64,000 nt of DNA from Deltaproteobacteria bacterium (GCA_016196825.1 JACPWY010000015.1:26993-90992); one strand, 5' to 3'. Positions 1-8,473 are shown, numbered from the stretch's first letter. Notes: a model not told the origin generated them from the letters alone. Made by a program: numbers and translations.

Positions 1-975
1 GATTGGTTGGGGCGGCGGAAGCCGCTCGTGGTGATTGGCTATACAGTGGGAGCGCTGAGCAAACCGCTCTTTGCCCTGGCCGGCGGGGTGCCATTCGTCT
101 ATTTCGCGCGGCTTCTGGATAGAACCGGTAAAGGGGTGCGAGAGGCTCCGCGCGATGCCTTGGTCGCCGATCTCACGCCTTCGCATCTGCGCGGGCGTGC
201 TTTTGGTCTGAGGCAATCGCTTGACACTATAGGGGCGGTGGTTGGGCCGCTTCTCGCCATACTCTTGATGATTGTTACAGGCGGCAGTTATCGTCTTGTC
301 TTTTGGTTAGCGACAATTCCGGGGATCTTGGCCGTTGTGACACTCCTCTATGGAGTGCGCGAAAGCGCGTCCCCGGCGCCACTGGCGGAAAAACACCGAC
401 GGATTCGTTGGGAAGATCTTCGCCAGTTCCATCCGAGCTTTTGGGTCGTTGTCGCGTCCGGAGCGCTCTTTGAGTTGGCCCGTTTCAGCGAGGCATTTCT
501 CGTGCTGCGGGCTAAGGATTTTGGGCTCGCGTTTGGAATGGCGCCAGCGGTTCTCATCGTGATGAACGTCGTCTATGCCTTCACAGCCTATCCTGTCGGC
601 CATTGGTCGGATCGGGTGAGGCGGGAATGGTTTCTCTTGTTGGGTGTGGTGTTTCTCATCGCCGCCGATCTTGTTCTCGTCTTTGCTAATAGTTTGGTTG
701 TCGTGTTTCTTGGCATCCTGCTTTGGGGTCTTCACCTGGCCTGCACGCAGGGCACTTTGGCGGCTCTGGTCGCCGACACCTGTCCGCCGTCGCGTCGAGG
801 ATCGGCCTACGGTCTATTCAATCTCTTCTCAGCGGTGGCGTTGCTTGTGGCGAGTGCACTGGCCGGTGTCCTTTGGGACTGGGCAGGAGCTCGAGCGACC
901 TTTGGCGCGGGGGCCGGTCTGTCTTTCGTGAGCTTGATTGTCTTTGGAATCCGAATCCGCAAATGGAAGGCTTGA
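1..975 (+). CDS. MFS transporter, 3' part
   Basis: Major facilitator superfamily permease of the inner membrane, cut by the left window edge: the frame is open from base 1, so the true start lies upstream. The first visible residues, DWLGRRKPLVV, match the cytoplasmic loop 2-3 signature of MFS proteins (D-x-x-GRRK). About ten hydrophobic segments follow, split by a basic loop near residues 120-140 that would be the central loop between the two six-helix halves. The second half repeats the motif as DRVRREWFLL. The sequence (SLDTIGAVVGPLLAILLM, LFNLFSAVALLVASALAGVLWD) resembles drug-efflux-like MFS members, but the substrate cannot be told. A 110-bp gap separates it from the SOD gene on the same strand. 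Confidence 0.85.
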   Translation, partial: DWLGRRKPLVVIGYTVGALSKPLFALAGGVPFVYFARLLDRTGKGVREAPRDALVADLTPSHLRGRAFGLRQSLDTIGAVVGPLLAILLMIVTGGSYRLVFWLATIPGILAVVTLLYGVRESASPAPLAEKHRRIRWEDLRQFHPSFWVVVASGALFELARFSEAFLVLRAKDFGLAFGMAPAVLIVMNVVYAFTAYPVGHWSDRVRREWFLLLGVVFLIAADLVLVFANSLVVVFLGILLWGLHLACTQGTLAALVADTCPPSRRGSAYGLFNLFSAVALLVASALAGVLWDWAGARATFGAGAGLSFVSLIVFGIRIRKWKA

Positions 976-1085
976 TGTTGCAGTTTATGAACCTCTGTGG
1001 CGCGTTGCACAGGTTACGGTCGGTCTAGCTTCAGAAAACATTGGCCCAAATCTTGAATCCTTTCCGATGAGAAGGGAGAACGACG

Positions 1086-1736
1086 ATGAAACCTTACAAG
1101 CTGCCGGCGTTGCCGTTTGCGTATAACGCGCTAGAGCCGACCATCGATGAAATGACAATGAAAGTTCACCACGATGAGCATCATCGCGGGTACGTTGATA
1201 AACTTAACGATGCGCTTGAGCCCTACCCGGATTTGCAGAAGCGCGTGGAGGAGCTCCTGGCGAGTCTGCACACACTGCCGGTGGACCTCAAAGATGACGT
1301 GGCCAACAATGCCGGAGGGCACGCCAACCACAGTCTGTACTGGACGATCTTGACGCCACGATCACAGCGCGGGCCGAGCGGCGAACTCGGCTCGGCGATA
1401 GCGTCAAAATTTGGCAGCTTTGAAAAGTTCCAATCTCAATTCACTGAATGTGCTGCCCAGCACTTTTCGAACGGGTGGGCGTGGCTCGCCAGCGATGCCC
1501 ACGGTGCCTTGTCAGTTTTCGCGACCAAGGACCACGAAAGCCCAATCTCGCGGGCGCTGACCCCGCTTTTAGTGCTGGATGTGTGGGAACACGCCTACTA
1601 TTTGAAGCACCAAAACCGCCGAGCCGAATACATCAAGGGCTTCTGGAAGATTGTGAATTGGAAGGAGGTGGGAAAACGCTGGGAAGATGTGCGGACAAAG
1701 GGCGCCACCAATCGAGAGTGGAAAATGACGGGCTAA
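1086..1736 (+). CDS. sodB: Fe/Mn superoxide dismutase
   Basis: Cytoplasmic enzyme that converts superoxide to peroxide and oxygen; 216 residues, a normal length. The start ATG follows GGGAGAACGACG. Metal ligands are visible as H28 (KVHHDEHH), H82 (GGHANHSLYW), D165 and H169 (DVWEHAYYLKHQNRR). The GGHANH motif is typical of manganese enzymes. The outer-sphere position that is Gln in E. coli SodA (TANQDSP) is His150 here (TKDHESP), a substitution seen in some iron or cambialistic SODs, so metal preference is uncertain and the symbol sodB is nominal. No signal peptide is seen. It converges with the LysR gene 24 bp downstream. Bcp, an exported peroxiredoxin and a glutathione peroxidase also lie in the window. 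Confidence 0.95.
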   Translation: MKPYKLPALPFAYNALEPTIDEMTMKVHHDEHHRGYVDKLNDALEPYPDLQKRVEELLASLHTLPVDLKDDVANNAGGHANHSLYWTILTPRSQRGPSGELGSAIASKFGSFEKFQSQFTECAAQHFSNGWAWLASDAHGALSVFATKDHESPISRALTPLLVLDVWEHAYYLKHQNRRAEYIKGFWKIVNWKEVGKRWEDVRTKGATNREWKMTG

Positions 1737-1760
1737 GGGCCCTAACCCATGGAGGTGAGC

Positions 1761-2639
1761 CTACTCAGCGGCGCGGAGGAGGCGGACGAGGCTTCGTACT
1801 CGGGGGTTTTTGGCGTCTTTTTTGTGGACGCAGAGACAGATCTTCACCGTACCAAAGGCGGAGGAGGGGGTGTCGACTGCAGTGACCTCTTCCAGAAGTC
1901 CCGCTGCGGTTTCGGCCTGGGAGAAGAAATGGGGGAGGAGCGCCGTGCCGAGTCCCGCGAGTGCCATCGCTTTGGCGGCGGGGAAGCTGTCGACATCCAC
2001 GATGCGTTCAGTTGGGCGGCTGAGATCGCTGAGGACCTCCCGGACTCGTCGGTTGGCGCCGCAAAATGAGCTGCCAAAGACAAAGAGGGGGGCGTGGGGC
2101 GCTTTGGGGGCGCGGAAGAGGCAAAAGCGTTCGGTGATCACTTCATAGGCGTGGATGAATTCATTTTCGGGTGGGTCGGGGATCAGAGCTGCGTCGATGT
2201 TTTGTCTAACGAGCTTTTCCAGAATGCCTTGATTGGAGCGCTCGATGCTTAAGGAGATCTCGATCGGGGCCGCCTTTTCTCGGATTGTGCGCAGGTAACC
2301 TGGCCACAATCCGACGGCGTAGGGCTCTTTGGTGCCTACGGTGCAGCGCCAGACGTCTGCCTTTTCCTGGCTGAGGGCGTGGTGGAAGGCGGAGGTGTCG
2401 CGAAAGAGGCGCTCGCTGAATTCGAGGAGGCGCCGTCCGGCGGCGGTGAGTTGGATACCGCGACTGGTGCGCACGAGGAGATCGGCTGAGAGCGCGTCTT
2501 CCAAAATCTTCATGGCGTGAGAGAGAGTGGGTTGAGCGATGCGCAGCGATCGGGCCGCCTTGCCGAATGAGCCGGAGGTCGCAATTTCGACGAAATAGCG
2601 GAGCTTTTCGAGATGGTTGGTGAGGGCTAGCTCAGACAT
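1761..2639 (-). CDS. LysR-family transcriptional regulator
   Basis: A 292-residue DNA-binding regulator of the LysR family. The N-terminal winged helix-turn-helix is clear at residues 8-66 (LEKLRYFVEIATSGSFGKAA, then LRIAQPTLSHAMKILEDAL). A periplasmic-binding-like effector domain follows from about residue 90. LysR proteins usually act as tetramers that sense a small ligand or oxidation state. The effector domain holds C193 in FGSSFCGANRR and two Cys in KICLCVHKKD; whether they are redox active as in OxyR cannot be told, although the neighbouring SOD makes it worth asking. The start ATG is at 2639. Upstream and divergent lies an exported protein gene, with about 100 bp between the two starts in which both promoters must sit. 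Confidence 0.9.
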   Translation of the reverse strand: MSELALTNHLEKLRYFVEIATSGSFGKAARSLRIAQPTLSHAMKILEDALSADLLVRTSRGIQLTAAGRRLLEFSERLFRDTSAFHHALSQEKADVWRCTVGTKEPYAVGLWPGYLRTIREKAAPIEISLSIERSNQGILEKLVRQNIDAALIPDPPENEFIHAYEVITERFCLFRAPKAPHAPLFVFGSSFCGANRRVREVLSDLSRPTERIVDVDSFPAAKAMALAGLGTALLPHFFSQAETAAGLLEEVTAVDTPSSAFGTVKICLCVHKKDAKNPRVRSLVRLLRAAE

Positions 2640-2739
2640 GACGCGTATCTGTCATAGGGTTTTTCTATGGATCCCATTCTCCTTTCCTGCGTCCCAAAAC
2701 GCAACACTGCGGCCGACACTGAAGACAACGGAGGGAAAG

Positions 2740-3774
2740 ATGAAAACATTGATGCTAGGGATGGCGTGGTTGGTGGGGGCAACGGGCTGGGCTGCGAATG
2801 GGCCCGAGATCATGCAATGCACGGTATTGGGGTGTACGGATGGGGAAGTGAAGATAACCCACCGGAGTGGCGAGTGGGACTTTGAGATCTCAGAGAAGTT
2901 CTACCTCGCGAATCCCCTTCTGAACCATATGAGCCACTTTCTGCGGGAGTCACGCCGTATCGGCGCTTTCGATCGAGTAGACAACTGGAGTTTCCAGATG
3001 GGGCGCAAAGATTGTGCAGAAGGTCGGTCCATCGGCGAAGTGGTTTGCGCGGGGGAAGCCCAATATGTGGTTGTTCGAGTCCGTGAAAATGAGCGATATC
3101 TCCAGGGAGCAGGTGGGCATGACTTCACATGGAAGGTGATCACACCAGTTGAGGGGAAACCGTGGAAACTCGAGGTGCGCAAACAGCGCGGGGTGAGTGG
3201 ATTTCCGGAATTCAGCATGGTTGTCTCGGATGGCAATTACACACGCGAGTTTCAGTCGGCGCCGCTTTATCAATGCCGTGTGAGCGGTGAGGCGTTTCAC
3301 AAAGAGAGCGCGCAGTCCCAGATCAAGAGCTGCTCGCTCGATGGAAAGCAAGGAGGCGACGATCTCATGATGAGGTTCTATAGCGACATGGAGTACACAC
3401 AGGTAAAGGAGAACGGAGCGGGCCATCTGGATCTGGCCCTGACACGAGCCTTTTCTGAGCTGGGTGTGATCGGAAAGCTGGATCGCGTGAGCGGACTTTC
3501 CTATGGCGGAAAGGTGAAGAGCTGCGAGGTGACGGGGGCGTTGGAACGCGTCGCCTGCCAAGACAATCGGACGCAGATCGATCTTCACGTTGTGCGAACC
3601 GACAACGAGGGAGTCACTCACCAGAGTGTGAAGCAGGTGACGCTCGATGGAATCATCACCGAGGTGGAGCCTGAGGGTCAGACGTCCCGCGTGCGGTGGG
3701 GATTCATCCTTGGGAGCAAGTCAAGCTGGGTAGAGCCGATTAGTCTTTATCACTGTGCCTATGGGGAGGAGTGA
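2740..3774 (+). CDS. exported protein of unknown function
   Basis: A 344-residue protein I do not recognise. The chosen ATG follows GGAGGGAAAG and opens a clean signal peptide (MKTLMLGMAWLVGATGWA, cut before NGPE). A longer frame reaches upstream to 2617 but lacks a ribosome site. The mature part has about nine cysteines (for example IMQCTVLGCTDG, LYQCRVSGEAF, KSCSLDG, KSCEVTGALERVACQD), arranged as if in two or three similar Cys-paired beta modules, which suggests disulfides in the periplasm. It is the divergent partner of the LysR gene. It resembles in style the other small exported proteins in this window (3828, 4390, 16689, 42179) but shares no motif I can name with them. Confidence 0.75.
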   Translation: MKTLMLGMAWLVGATGWAANGPEIMQCTVLGCTDGEVKITHRSGEWDFEISEKFYLANPLLNHMSHFLRESRRIGAFDRVDNWSFQMGRKDCAEGRSIGEVVCAGEAQYVVVRVRENERYLQGAGGHDFTWKVITPVEGKPWKLEVRKQRGVSGFPEFSMVVSDGNYTREFQSAPLYQCRVSGEAFHKESAQSQIKSCSLDGKQGGDDLMMRFYSDMEYTQVKENGAGHLDLALTRAFSELGVIGKLDRVSGLSYGGKVKSCEVTGALERVACQDNRTQIDLHVVRTDNEGVTHQSVKQVTLDGIITEVEPEGQTSRVRWGFILGSKSSWVEPISLYHCAYGEE

Positions 3775-3827
3775 GTATGATCCTCTCGGGTCCCTGGCCG
3801 TTGATAGACTAGAGTACGAATCGGCGC

Positions 3828-4196
3828 TTAGCGGAAGGTGACTGATTTGGAGATGTTGCTTTTCGCGAACTTGAGCGTCCAGGTGGATTGGGAATTCTTC
3901 ACGAAGTCGTAGAGCACACCATTGAGATTGCCCTCCCAGATCTGGGTTTCATCTTTTTCAGCTTTCTTACAGTCCCAACCGAGGAGCATGAGGGGGAGCT
4001 CCTTTTTTTCGACCTGTCTTTGCTTGATCGGCGCTTGGTTGAGTGTCACCCGTTCGCAATGAAGGTCACCCTGGCTTTTGATCTTGGTGCTGAGTCCATA
4101 ACCGATTCTCACATGAGAGATCGGCAACTCGACGGGGTGACTCGCGAGGGTGAGTGATGACAGCGTGGTGAGGGAGAACAGAGTCAGCGTTTTCAT
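3828..4196 (-). CDS. small exported protein
   Basis: A 122-residue protein without a recognised family. The first 18 residues (MKTLTLFSLTTLSSLTLA) look like a signal peptide cut before SHPVELP. Two cysteines (DLHCERV and GWDCKKAE) could form a disulfide. The rest reads as a small beta-rich domain ending SKSVTFR. It converges with the exported protein that ends at 3774 (53-bp gap) and its start is 193 bp from the divergent gene at 4390. Coding is supported by the signal peptide and normal codon use, not by homology. Confidence 0.65.
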   Translation of the reverse strand: MKTLTLFSLTTLSSLTLASHPVELPISHVRIGYGLSTKIKSQGDLHCERVTLNQAPIKQRQVEKKELPLMLLGWDCKKAEKDETQIWEGNLNGVLYDFVKNSQSTWTLKFAKSNISKSVTFR

Positions 4197-4389
4197 CCGG
4201 CCATTATACTGAGAGTCCAGCCGCAGTGTTGAGGCAGGGTGTTATGGGCCCCATTTGGGAACCGCGCGACACCGCGCCCCCATATCGTAGAGCCAATTTG
4301 GCACCGAATAGAATCGGATCCAGGCTCAGGGGCATTGGCATGGGCCGTGCAATCTCTTGGGTCAGAACAAATACTCTCACGGAGGAAAA

Positions 4390-5028
4390 ATGAAAAACCT
4401 TGCAACAGTAATCGCGATGGGAATGGGCCTCGTGGCCATGGCTGCCCACGAGGGGACGCCCGGGTCTATCGGGTATCTCGTCGGGGAATCGGCTGAGCTC
4501 AACCAGATGGTTCAGTACTCTTATCTGAATTATCAGGTGAAGAGCGTGGTGAATGATTTTGACTATCGGACGCGCGAGCTTCAGCAGTGCGCGCAGTACA
4601 GGGGCCGTGGCCTCAACGCGGGACTGATTCGCCTGATGGATCACGTGGGGGGCGAGTTTGTGGATGACCACTCGGGTGAGGGTTGTCCCGCTGAGTGTCG
4701 CTTCCAGCTTCAGAACGTGCAGAACTCGTTCCGGCAGGTGGAGCGGTTTCTCTACGACACCCAACGCGACTTTCCTCAAATCTTTCAGCAGTACCTGAAC
4801 GTACGCCAGGCTGTAAATTCTCTCGGCATGGTTGGCCCTGGACCCGGCCCCGGTCCTGGCCCGATCGTGAATCCGACTACGGTTTCGTGTGTTGCCGTCG
4901 ACAATGGCTGGGAGGAGCATTTTGGTGGGCACGTCGGCTATGGCCGCAACGTGTATGAAGCCCAACGGAACGCGCTCATGCAGTGTCAGCGGACTCATGG
5001 CCGCTGCCGCATCCAGAGCTGTCGTTAA
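4390..5028 (+). CDS. exported protein with Pro-Gly linker
   Basis: A 212-residue exported protein. The ATG at 4390 follows CACGGAGGAAAA and opens a short signal peptide (MKNLATVIAMGMGLVAMAA). Residues about 20-140 are helical with scattered cysteines (LQQCAQY, EGCPAECRF). A PGPGPGPGP linker near residues 148-158 then leads to a C-terminal module of about 50 residues (TTVSCVAVDNGWEEHFG to CRIQSCR). This module, with its A-x-x-x-A-L-x-x-C spacing, resembles the short cysteine modules repeated in Bdellovibrio-type exported proteins (family-level impression only). The function is unknown. An intrinsic terminator follows at 5053. Confidence 0.75.
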   Translation: MKNLATVIAMGMGLVAMAAHEGTPGSIGYLVGESAELNQMVQYSYLNYQVKSVVNDFDYRTRELQQCAQYRGRGLNAGLIRLMDHVGGEFVDDHSGEGCPAECRFQLQNVQNSFRQVERFLYDTQRDFPQIFQQYLNVRQAVNSLGMVGPGPGPGPGPIVNPTTVSCVAVDNGWEEHFGGHVGYGRNVYEAQRNALMQCQRTHGRCRIQSCR

Positions 5029-5052
5029 GAAGTCTGTTGGTACAATGACAAA

Positions 5053-5101
5053 TCGGGCTCGGTCGCACCCCCCAAGGGCGGCCGGGCCCGAATCTTTTTT
5101 A
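5053..5101 (+). terminator. intrinsic terminator between convergent genes
   Basis: Stem CGGGCTCGG at 5054-5062 pairs with CCGGGCCCG at 5082-5090 (one G-U pair) and is followed by a run of T at 5095-5100. It serves the gene ending at 5028. The T-run sits against the end of the opposing gene (stop at 5099). Confidence 0.75.
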
Positions 5102-6769
5102 CCGAAGCCTGTCGGGATCGACGATGCCGAATTGCGTGGACGGTGACTCAGCGTCGTCGATGAGAGACAGGAGCGTGAGGCCCTTGAGGGTGTTGACCCA
5201 GGCGGCGCAGGATGGGTACGCCTTTCCTCCTTCATCGTTGCCGCTGACAGCGAGGAGCGCGAAGGTGCCATCATCTTTTTGAAGCATTGTCATCACGCGG
5301 GCGAAGAAGGCCCGCTCTTTTCGGAAGTGGTGGCGCTCTTCAGGGGTGAGGGATTTCTCCTGCATGAGAAGTCTTTGCGCGACCGCCGCGAACGGCTCGT
5401 TGGGAGAAGCAAAATAGGGTGCCCACTGTGATTTCCCCCAGTGCATTCCCCAACCGCGCGCGTGAACGAGAAGCGAGGGGAGGTGCTCCATAAAGTCGGT
5501 GCTCGCCCTCTTGAGTTTTTGAACTGCGACCGCGCGTTCTTCGGGGGTCAAAGAATGGGCGAGCTCGGCGAGCCGATAGCCGGGCGCGCGTGGAGCAGCC
5601 GCGCGGGCGTCCGCTGGGAACTCGCTGTCGACATGATAGCGAGGGTGGCGATTGGAGTAATGCCTCATCGCTGCAAGGCCTTGGCTGCCATCGCGCGCGG
5701 CGAGTACGGTCGTTTCGAGCGCGTACAGATTGAAGCCTGTGATCTCATCGGTCGTCTCCTCGCCCTTTTTGAATCGAGCGAGCATATCGGTTAATTCCGT
5801 TTCATTTTTCTCGAGGCGGTCCTTCACCACGGCGCTCTCGTGTGGGGAGAGGTCAAAGCTGCGGAGAATCTCCTTCAGGATCAGATTTCGATACTGATGG
5901 ACATAGATAATAGGGGAGCTATCGATGACGCCGTCGTGGTGGCGATTCTCGGTGCGGTCAGCGCCCTGATCGATCTTGTCGAGGATATCGGGCGCGTTCG
6001 CCTTGGCAAGGCCCGCCTTGAGGTATTCGCGTTCCTCATCGGTGAGTCCACCGTGAATAGGCTTGGCGAGCTCGGGGTGATTGAGTGTTTCGAGCCAGCG
6101 GCCGACAAAGTGATCGGAAATGGACCGTGCTTCCGGGGAGACCTCGCGCGCTTTCAGCAGAAAGAGCACGGCGAGAGAATCCATCGCGAGCTCCCAGGAA
6201 TCGATGTACGGAGTGCCGAAAAAGTAATCGGCCCTGCGGGTGAATTTTTCATTAGACCAATCGGGCATGGAGGCGACGAGCTTTTGGATTGCTTCGCGAG
6301 GTGTGCGGTGCGGGCTCCTGGCGAGTTGCCGCATCATCTGTTCGCGCACCCCTTCATCGAGCGCGTGCTGCTGTTTCTTTGTGGCGGTGTCGCGAATATT
6401 TTCTAGCGTGTAGCGGCTGTAACGGCCAAAGCCTTTGGCGTTGGGGTCGAAGCTGTCTCCCGCGATGAGCGAGCCGAAACGACGAATGAGTCGGTCGGTG
6501 AGAAGGTGCTTTTTTTCCGCGAGTCGGTAGGCATGCTCCAGGTAATCGGCAAAGGCCTGGGAATCGCGTTCGGCAGCGCTGAGACCTGAGAAGGTGAGGA
6601 AGAGATTCTCAAAGGCCCCGGAGGTGATGTCCCGGGCGTCATATTTCTGGATAAGACTCTCGTCATGGAAGTCGAAGCGAGTGGGGAGGTCTTTGGCCAG
6701 AGATGCCAGGCACAAGACGGCGCCTACGACCAGTGCACACCCCCTCCCATCTGCCCCCTTTTGATGCAT
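5099..6769 (-). CDS. exported helical protein of unknown function
   Basis: A 556-residue protein, exported judging by the hydrophobic stretch CALVVGAVLCLASLA near residue 11-25. The start is uncertain: ATG at 6769 puts a Gly-Arg stretch before the signal core, and a purine-rich GGGAGGGGG about 30 bases downstream could serve a later non-ATG start. The mature part is almost wholly helical and rich in charged residues, with no catalytic motif I recognise. A C-terminal segment (MLQKDDGTFALLAVSGND to CAAWVNTLKGLTLLSLID) recalls the alpha-alpha repeat of terpene cyclase or prenyltransferase-like toroids, but this is only a resemblance. It shares its terminator region with the convergent gene at 4390. 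Confidence 0.7.
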   Translation of the reverse strand: MHQKGADGRGCALVVGAVLCLASLAKDLPTRFDFHDESLIQKYDARDITSGAFENLFLTFSGLSAAERDSQAFADYLEHAYRLAEKKHLLTDRLIRRFGSLIAGDSFDPNAKGFGRYSRYTLENIRDTATKKQQHALDEGVREQMMRQLARSPHRTPREAIQKLVASMPDWSNEKFTRRADYFFGTPYIDSWELAMDSLAVLFLLKAREVSPEARSISDHFVGRWLETLNHPELAKPIHGGLTDEEREYLKAGLAKANAPDILDKIDQGADRTENRHHDGVIDSSPIIYVHQYRNLILKEILRSFDLSPHESAVVKDRLEKNETELTDMLARFKKGEETTDEITGFNLYALETTVLAARDGSQGLAAMRHYSNRHPRYHVDSEFPADARAAAPRAPGYRLAELAHSLTPEERAVAVQKLKRASTDFMEHLPSLLVHARGWGMHWGKSQWAPYFASPNEPFAAVAQRLLMQEKSLTPEERHHFRKERAFFARVMTMLQKDDGTFALLAVSGNDEGGKAYPSCAAWVNTLKGLTLLSLIDDAESPSTQFGIVDPDRLR

Positions 6770-6927
6770 ATAGTCTTTTGATGATGCAAAACTTCAACCC
6801 CTTTGGCCAGCCTAATTCCGGAGGGGCGGATGAGAGCTAATGGGTTTCTTGGTTTTCTTTTTCATTCTGACACTTTACCGCATTGGGGATTCAGACGAGG
6901 AGGTCCGGCGTGCTATAAGCCGCAGCC

Positions 6928-7248
6928 ATGCCACTGATCATTTTGATTTTTTTAATTGTTTTGCCGTCCTTCGCCGCGGACCTTGTCGTTGAAGGTGCGG
7001 CTGATGACAAAGGACTCTTTATCGTTTTTTTCGGCCAAGTTTTTTCTCGCTCCCCACATCTCCAGATCGATCATGTCCGGCCATATGCGATGGGCGGAAG
7101 CAGTCGCGATCTGACAAACCTCAGGCTCCTCTGCAGAGCGCACAATCTAGCCAAAGCACGGCTGGATTTTCCTAACTGGCACCCGGCTTCGCCTCTGGCT
7201 ACGCCGGGCAAGCCCGGACTTTGCAACAAAGAGGCTTGCCAGGCGTAG
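6928..7248 (+). pseudogene. decayed HNH endonuclease fragment
   Basis: Residues 52-86 of this 106-codon frame hold the C-terminal half of an HNH nuclease (LQIDHVRPYAMGG, then NLRLLCRAHNLAKAR), close to the kind found in DUF222-like and Bdellovibrio HNH proteins. The upstream half, which normally supplies the C-x-x-C zinc pair and a long helical domain, is absent. It is replaced by a hydrophobic stretch (MPLIILIFLIVLPSFA) that looks like a signal peptide by chance. The C-terminus runs into an inverted-repeat element at 7185-7262. I read it as a truncated copy of a gene like that at 24895; expression from 6928 as a small protein is possible but unsupported. Confidence 0.6.
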
Positions 7249-7262
7249 TCGAAGACGAAGCC
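7185..7262. repeat. imperfect inverted repeat, 30-base arms
   Basis: Arms 7185-7214 and 7233-7262 are inverted copies that match at 25 of 30 positions. They flank an 18-base loop that itself contains CTTTG-CAAC-AAAG. The arm ends read GGCTTCG and CGAAGCC. The element sits at the 3' end of the decayed HNH fragment. Its GAAGACGAAG resembles the GAGGACGAAG boundary of the larger palindromic elements at 16.4 and 43.3 kb, so it may be a distant relative. Confidence 0.7.
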
Positions 7263-7447
7263 TGGGGGACAAGCCACTCAAGCACGGGGAATGAGCAATC
7301 ATCTCTCTTTGGCGCGTCAGTCGCCGCCATGGACGCGCGATGATATATCATCGGTGTGGCGAATATTCCCTTCGTCCGCCCACGTTATTGAGGGAGAACC
7401 CAGTTTTGGGATTACCGGTCGGGTGATTCTTTGGTAAATTCCTTCGC

Positions 7448-7903
7448 ATGCTTAAAGAAGGTGACAAGGCTCCGGCGTTTTCTCTTCCAACTGATTCTGG
7501 CGAGACGGTGTCGCTCAAGGATTTCAAAGGGCAGACCGTGGTTCTTTATTTTTATCCGAAGGACATGACGCCGGGTTGTACGATTGAGGCGTGTGATTTT
7601 CGCGATAGTCTGGCTCGCTTTAAAAAAAAGAAGGCCGTGATTCTCGGGGTAAGCCGGGATTCGACTGAGCGGCACGGAAAATTCCGTGAGAAGTACGATC
7701 TCAACTTTCCGCTCTTGGCCGACGAAGATGGCACGGTCTGTAAGGCCTATGGGGTCTGGAAAGAGAAGTCGCTCTATGGGCGCAAATTCATGGGGATCGA
7801 GCGAACGACGGTGGTGATCGATCCGCAGGGGAAGATCCAGTCCATCTTTTCCAAGGTGAAGGTGAAGGGGCACGCCGGTGCTGTCCTTGAAGCTATTGGC
7901 TGA
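7448..7903 (+). CDS. bcp: thioredoxin-dependent peroxiredoxin, Bcp/PrxQ type
   Basis: A 151-residue cytoplasmic peroxiredoxin that reduces hydrogen peroxide and organic peroxides using thioredoxin. The active-site motif DMTPGCTIEACDFRD contains the peroxidatic Cys (PGCT) and, five residues later, the resolving Cys of the alpha-2 PrxQ arrangement. The conserved Arg and Trp region is present (IERTTVVIDPQGKI). Length and start (ATG at 7448, weak upstream site) are normal. A 23-bp gap separates it from the convergent histone-fold gene. A second, exported member of the same family lies at 41539. Confidence 0.95.
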   Translation: MLKEGDKAPAFSLPTDSGETVSLKDFKGQTVVLYFYPKDMTPGCTIEACDFRDSLARFKKKKAVILGVSRDSTERHGKFREKYDLNFPLLADEDGTVCKAYGVWKEKSLYGRKFMGIERTTVVIDPQGKIQSIFSKVKVKGHAGAVLEAIG

Positions 7904-7926
7904 AACCTGGCGATCGGAGTCCGTTT

Positions 7927-8403
7927 TTACTGGCTGAAATCGCGGTCCATGACCGTTTTGCGCCCTTGGCCTTGGGCGTGTTCGATCGCGCGGTCGCAGA
8001 GGCGTTTGATCCTTTCGGTGAGGGTCTCGTAGACCTCGGCACTTGTGTTGAGCCCCGATCGGTCGGCTATGTATTTTCTGACCTTGGACACGACGACTAG
8101 AATCTCGTCATCAACCGGAGACTTGCTGATGGCCTGGGTCGTTGATTTCGGAATAATTTTCTGAGGGCCGCTGGAGGAGGCGGCGATTGTGGCCGCGAAA
8201 TCGCGCGGGGCAATACGTTCAATGGCACCAGCTGAATCGGCGCGGTGGCGCTCAATCGGCAGGTGGGAGTCCCAGCATTCGACTGAGCAAAAGACATAGT
8301 TTGTGATCTTGCCTTGGCACGTCGAGACCGAGCACACATAGTATTTCTGTCCACCTTCAATCTCTTTCTTGCAGCTGCTGCACTTTCTCCAGACGTTTGC
8401 CAC
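7927..8403 (-). CDS. zinc-finger histone-fold DNA-binding protein
   Basis: A 158-residue protein starting at GTG. Residues 8-53 carry C8-C11-C24-C29-C39-C43-H47-H53, a cross-brace pattern fitting two zinc ions (ZZ/HIT/MYND-like finger). After a linker rich in Ala, Ser and Pro (55-97), residues 98-158 form a helix-loop-helix-loop-helix segment (ILVVVSKVRKYIADRSG, then TLTERIKRLCDRAIEHA) ending in GRKTVMDRDF. The GRKTV-x-x-x-D motif is the hallmark loop of archaeal and bacterial histone folds such as Bdellovibrio Bd0055. Prokaryotic histones with an N-terminal zinc finger are a described class, but their role is little known. It presumably binds and packs DNA in the nucleoid (inference). The second chromatin-type gene in the window is at 53212. 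Confidence 0.85.
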   Translation of the reverse strand: MANVWRKCSSCKKEIEGGQKYYVCSVSTCQGKITNYVFCSVECWDSHLPIERHRADSAGAIERIAPRDFAATIAASSSGPQKIIPKSTTQAISKSPVDDEILVVVSKVRKYIADRSGLNTSAEVYETLTERIKRLCDRAIEHAQGQGRKTVMDRDFSQ

Positions 8404-8473
8404 GTCCGCATTATACCAGACCCGGGAAGCGACGAGCTGTGCCTTTTGGGGAGAAAAATGACAGGCTAGGAAG

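Noticed and set aside
1737..1760. GGGCTAAGGGCCCTAACCC between sodB and the LysR gene as a terminator
   Set aside because: The palindrome is short, with no T-run on either side, so it was not listed.
4204..5274. Long minus-strand frame of 356 codons
   Set aside because: It covers the exported gene at 4390, which has a ribosome site, signal peptide and terminator. The antisense frame is Arg/Pro/His-rich without any domain, as expected of a shadow in high-GC DNA.
5840..6406. Plus-strand frames antisense to the exported helical protein
   Set aside because: They lack ribosome sites and signal or domain features. The minus-strand frame is three times as long and has a signal-like start.
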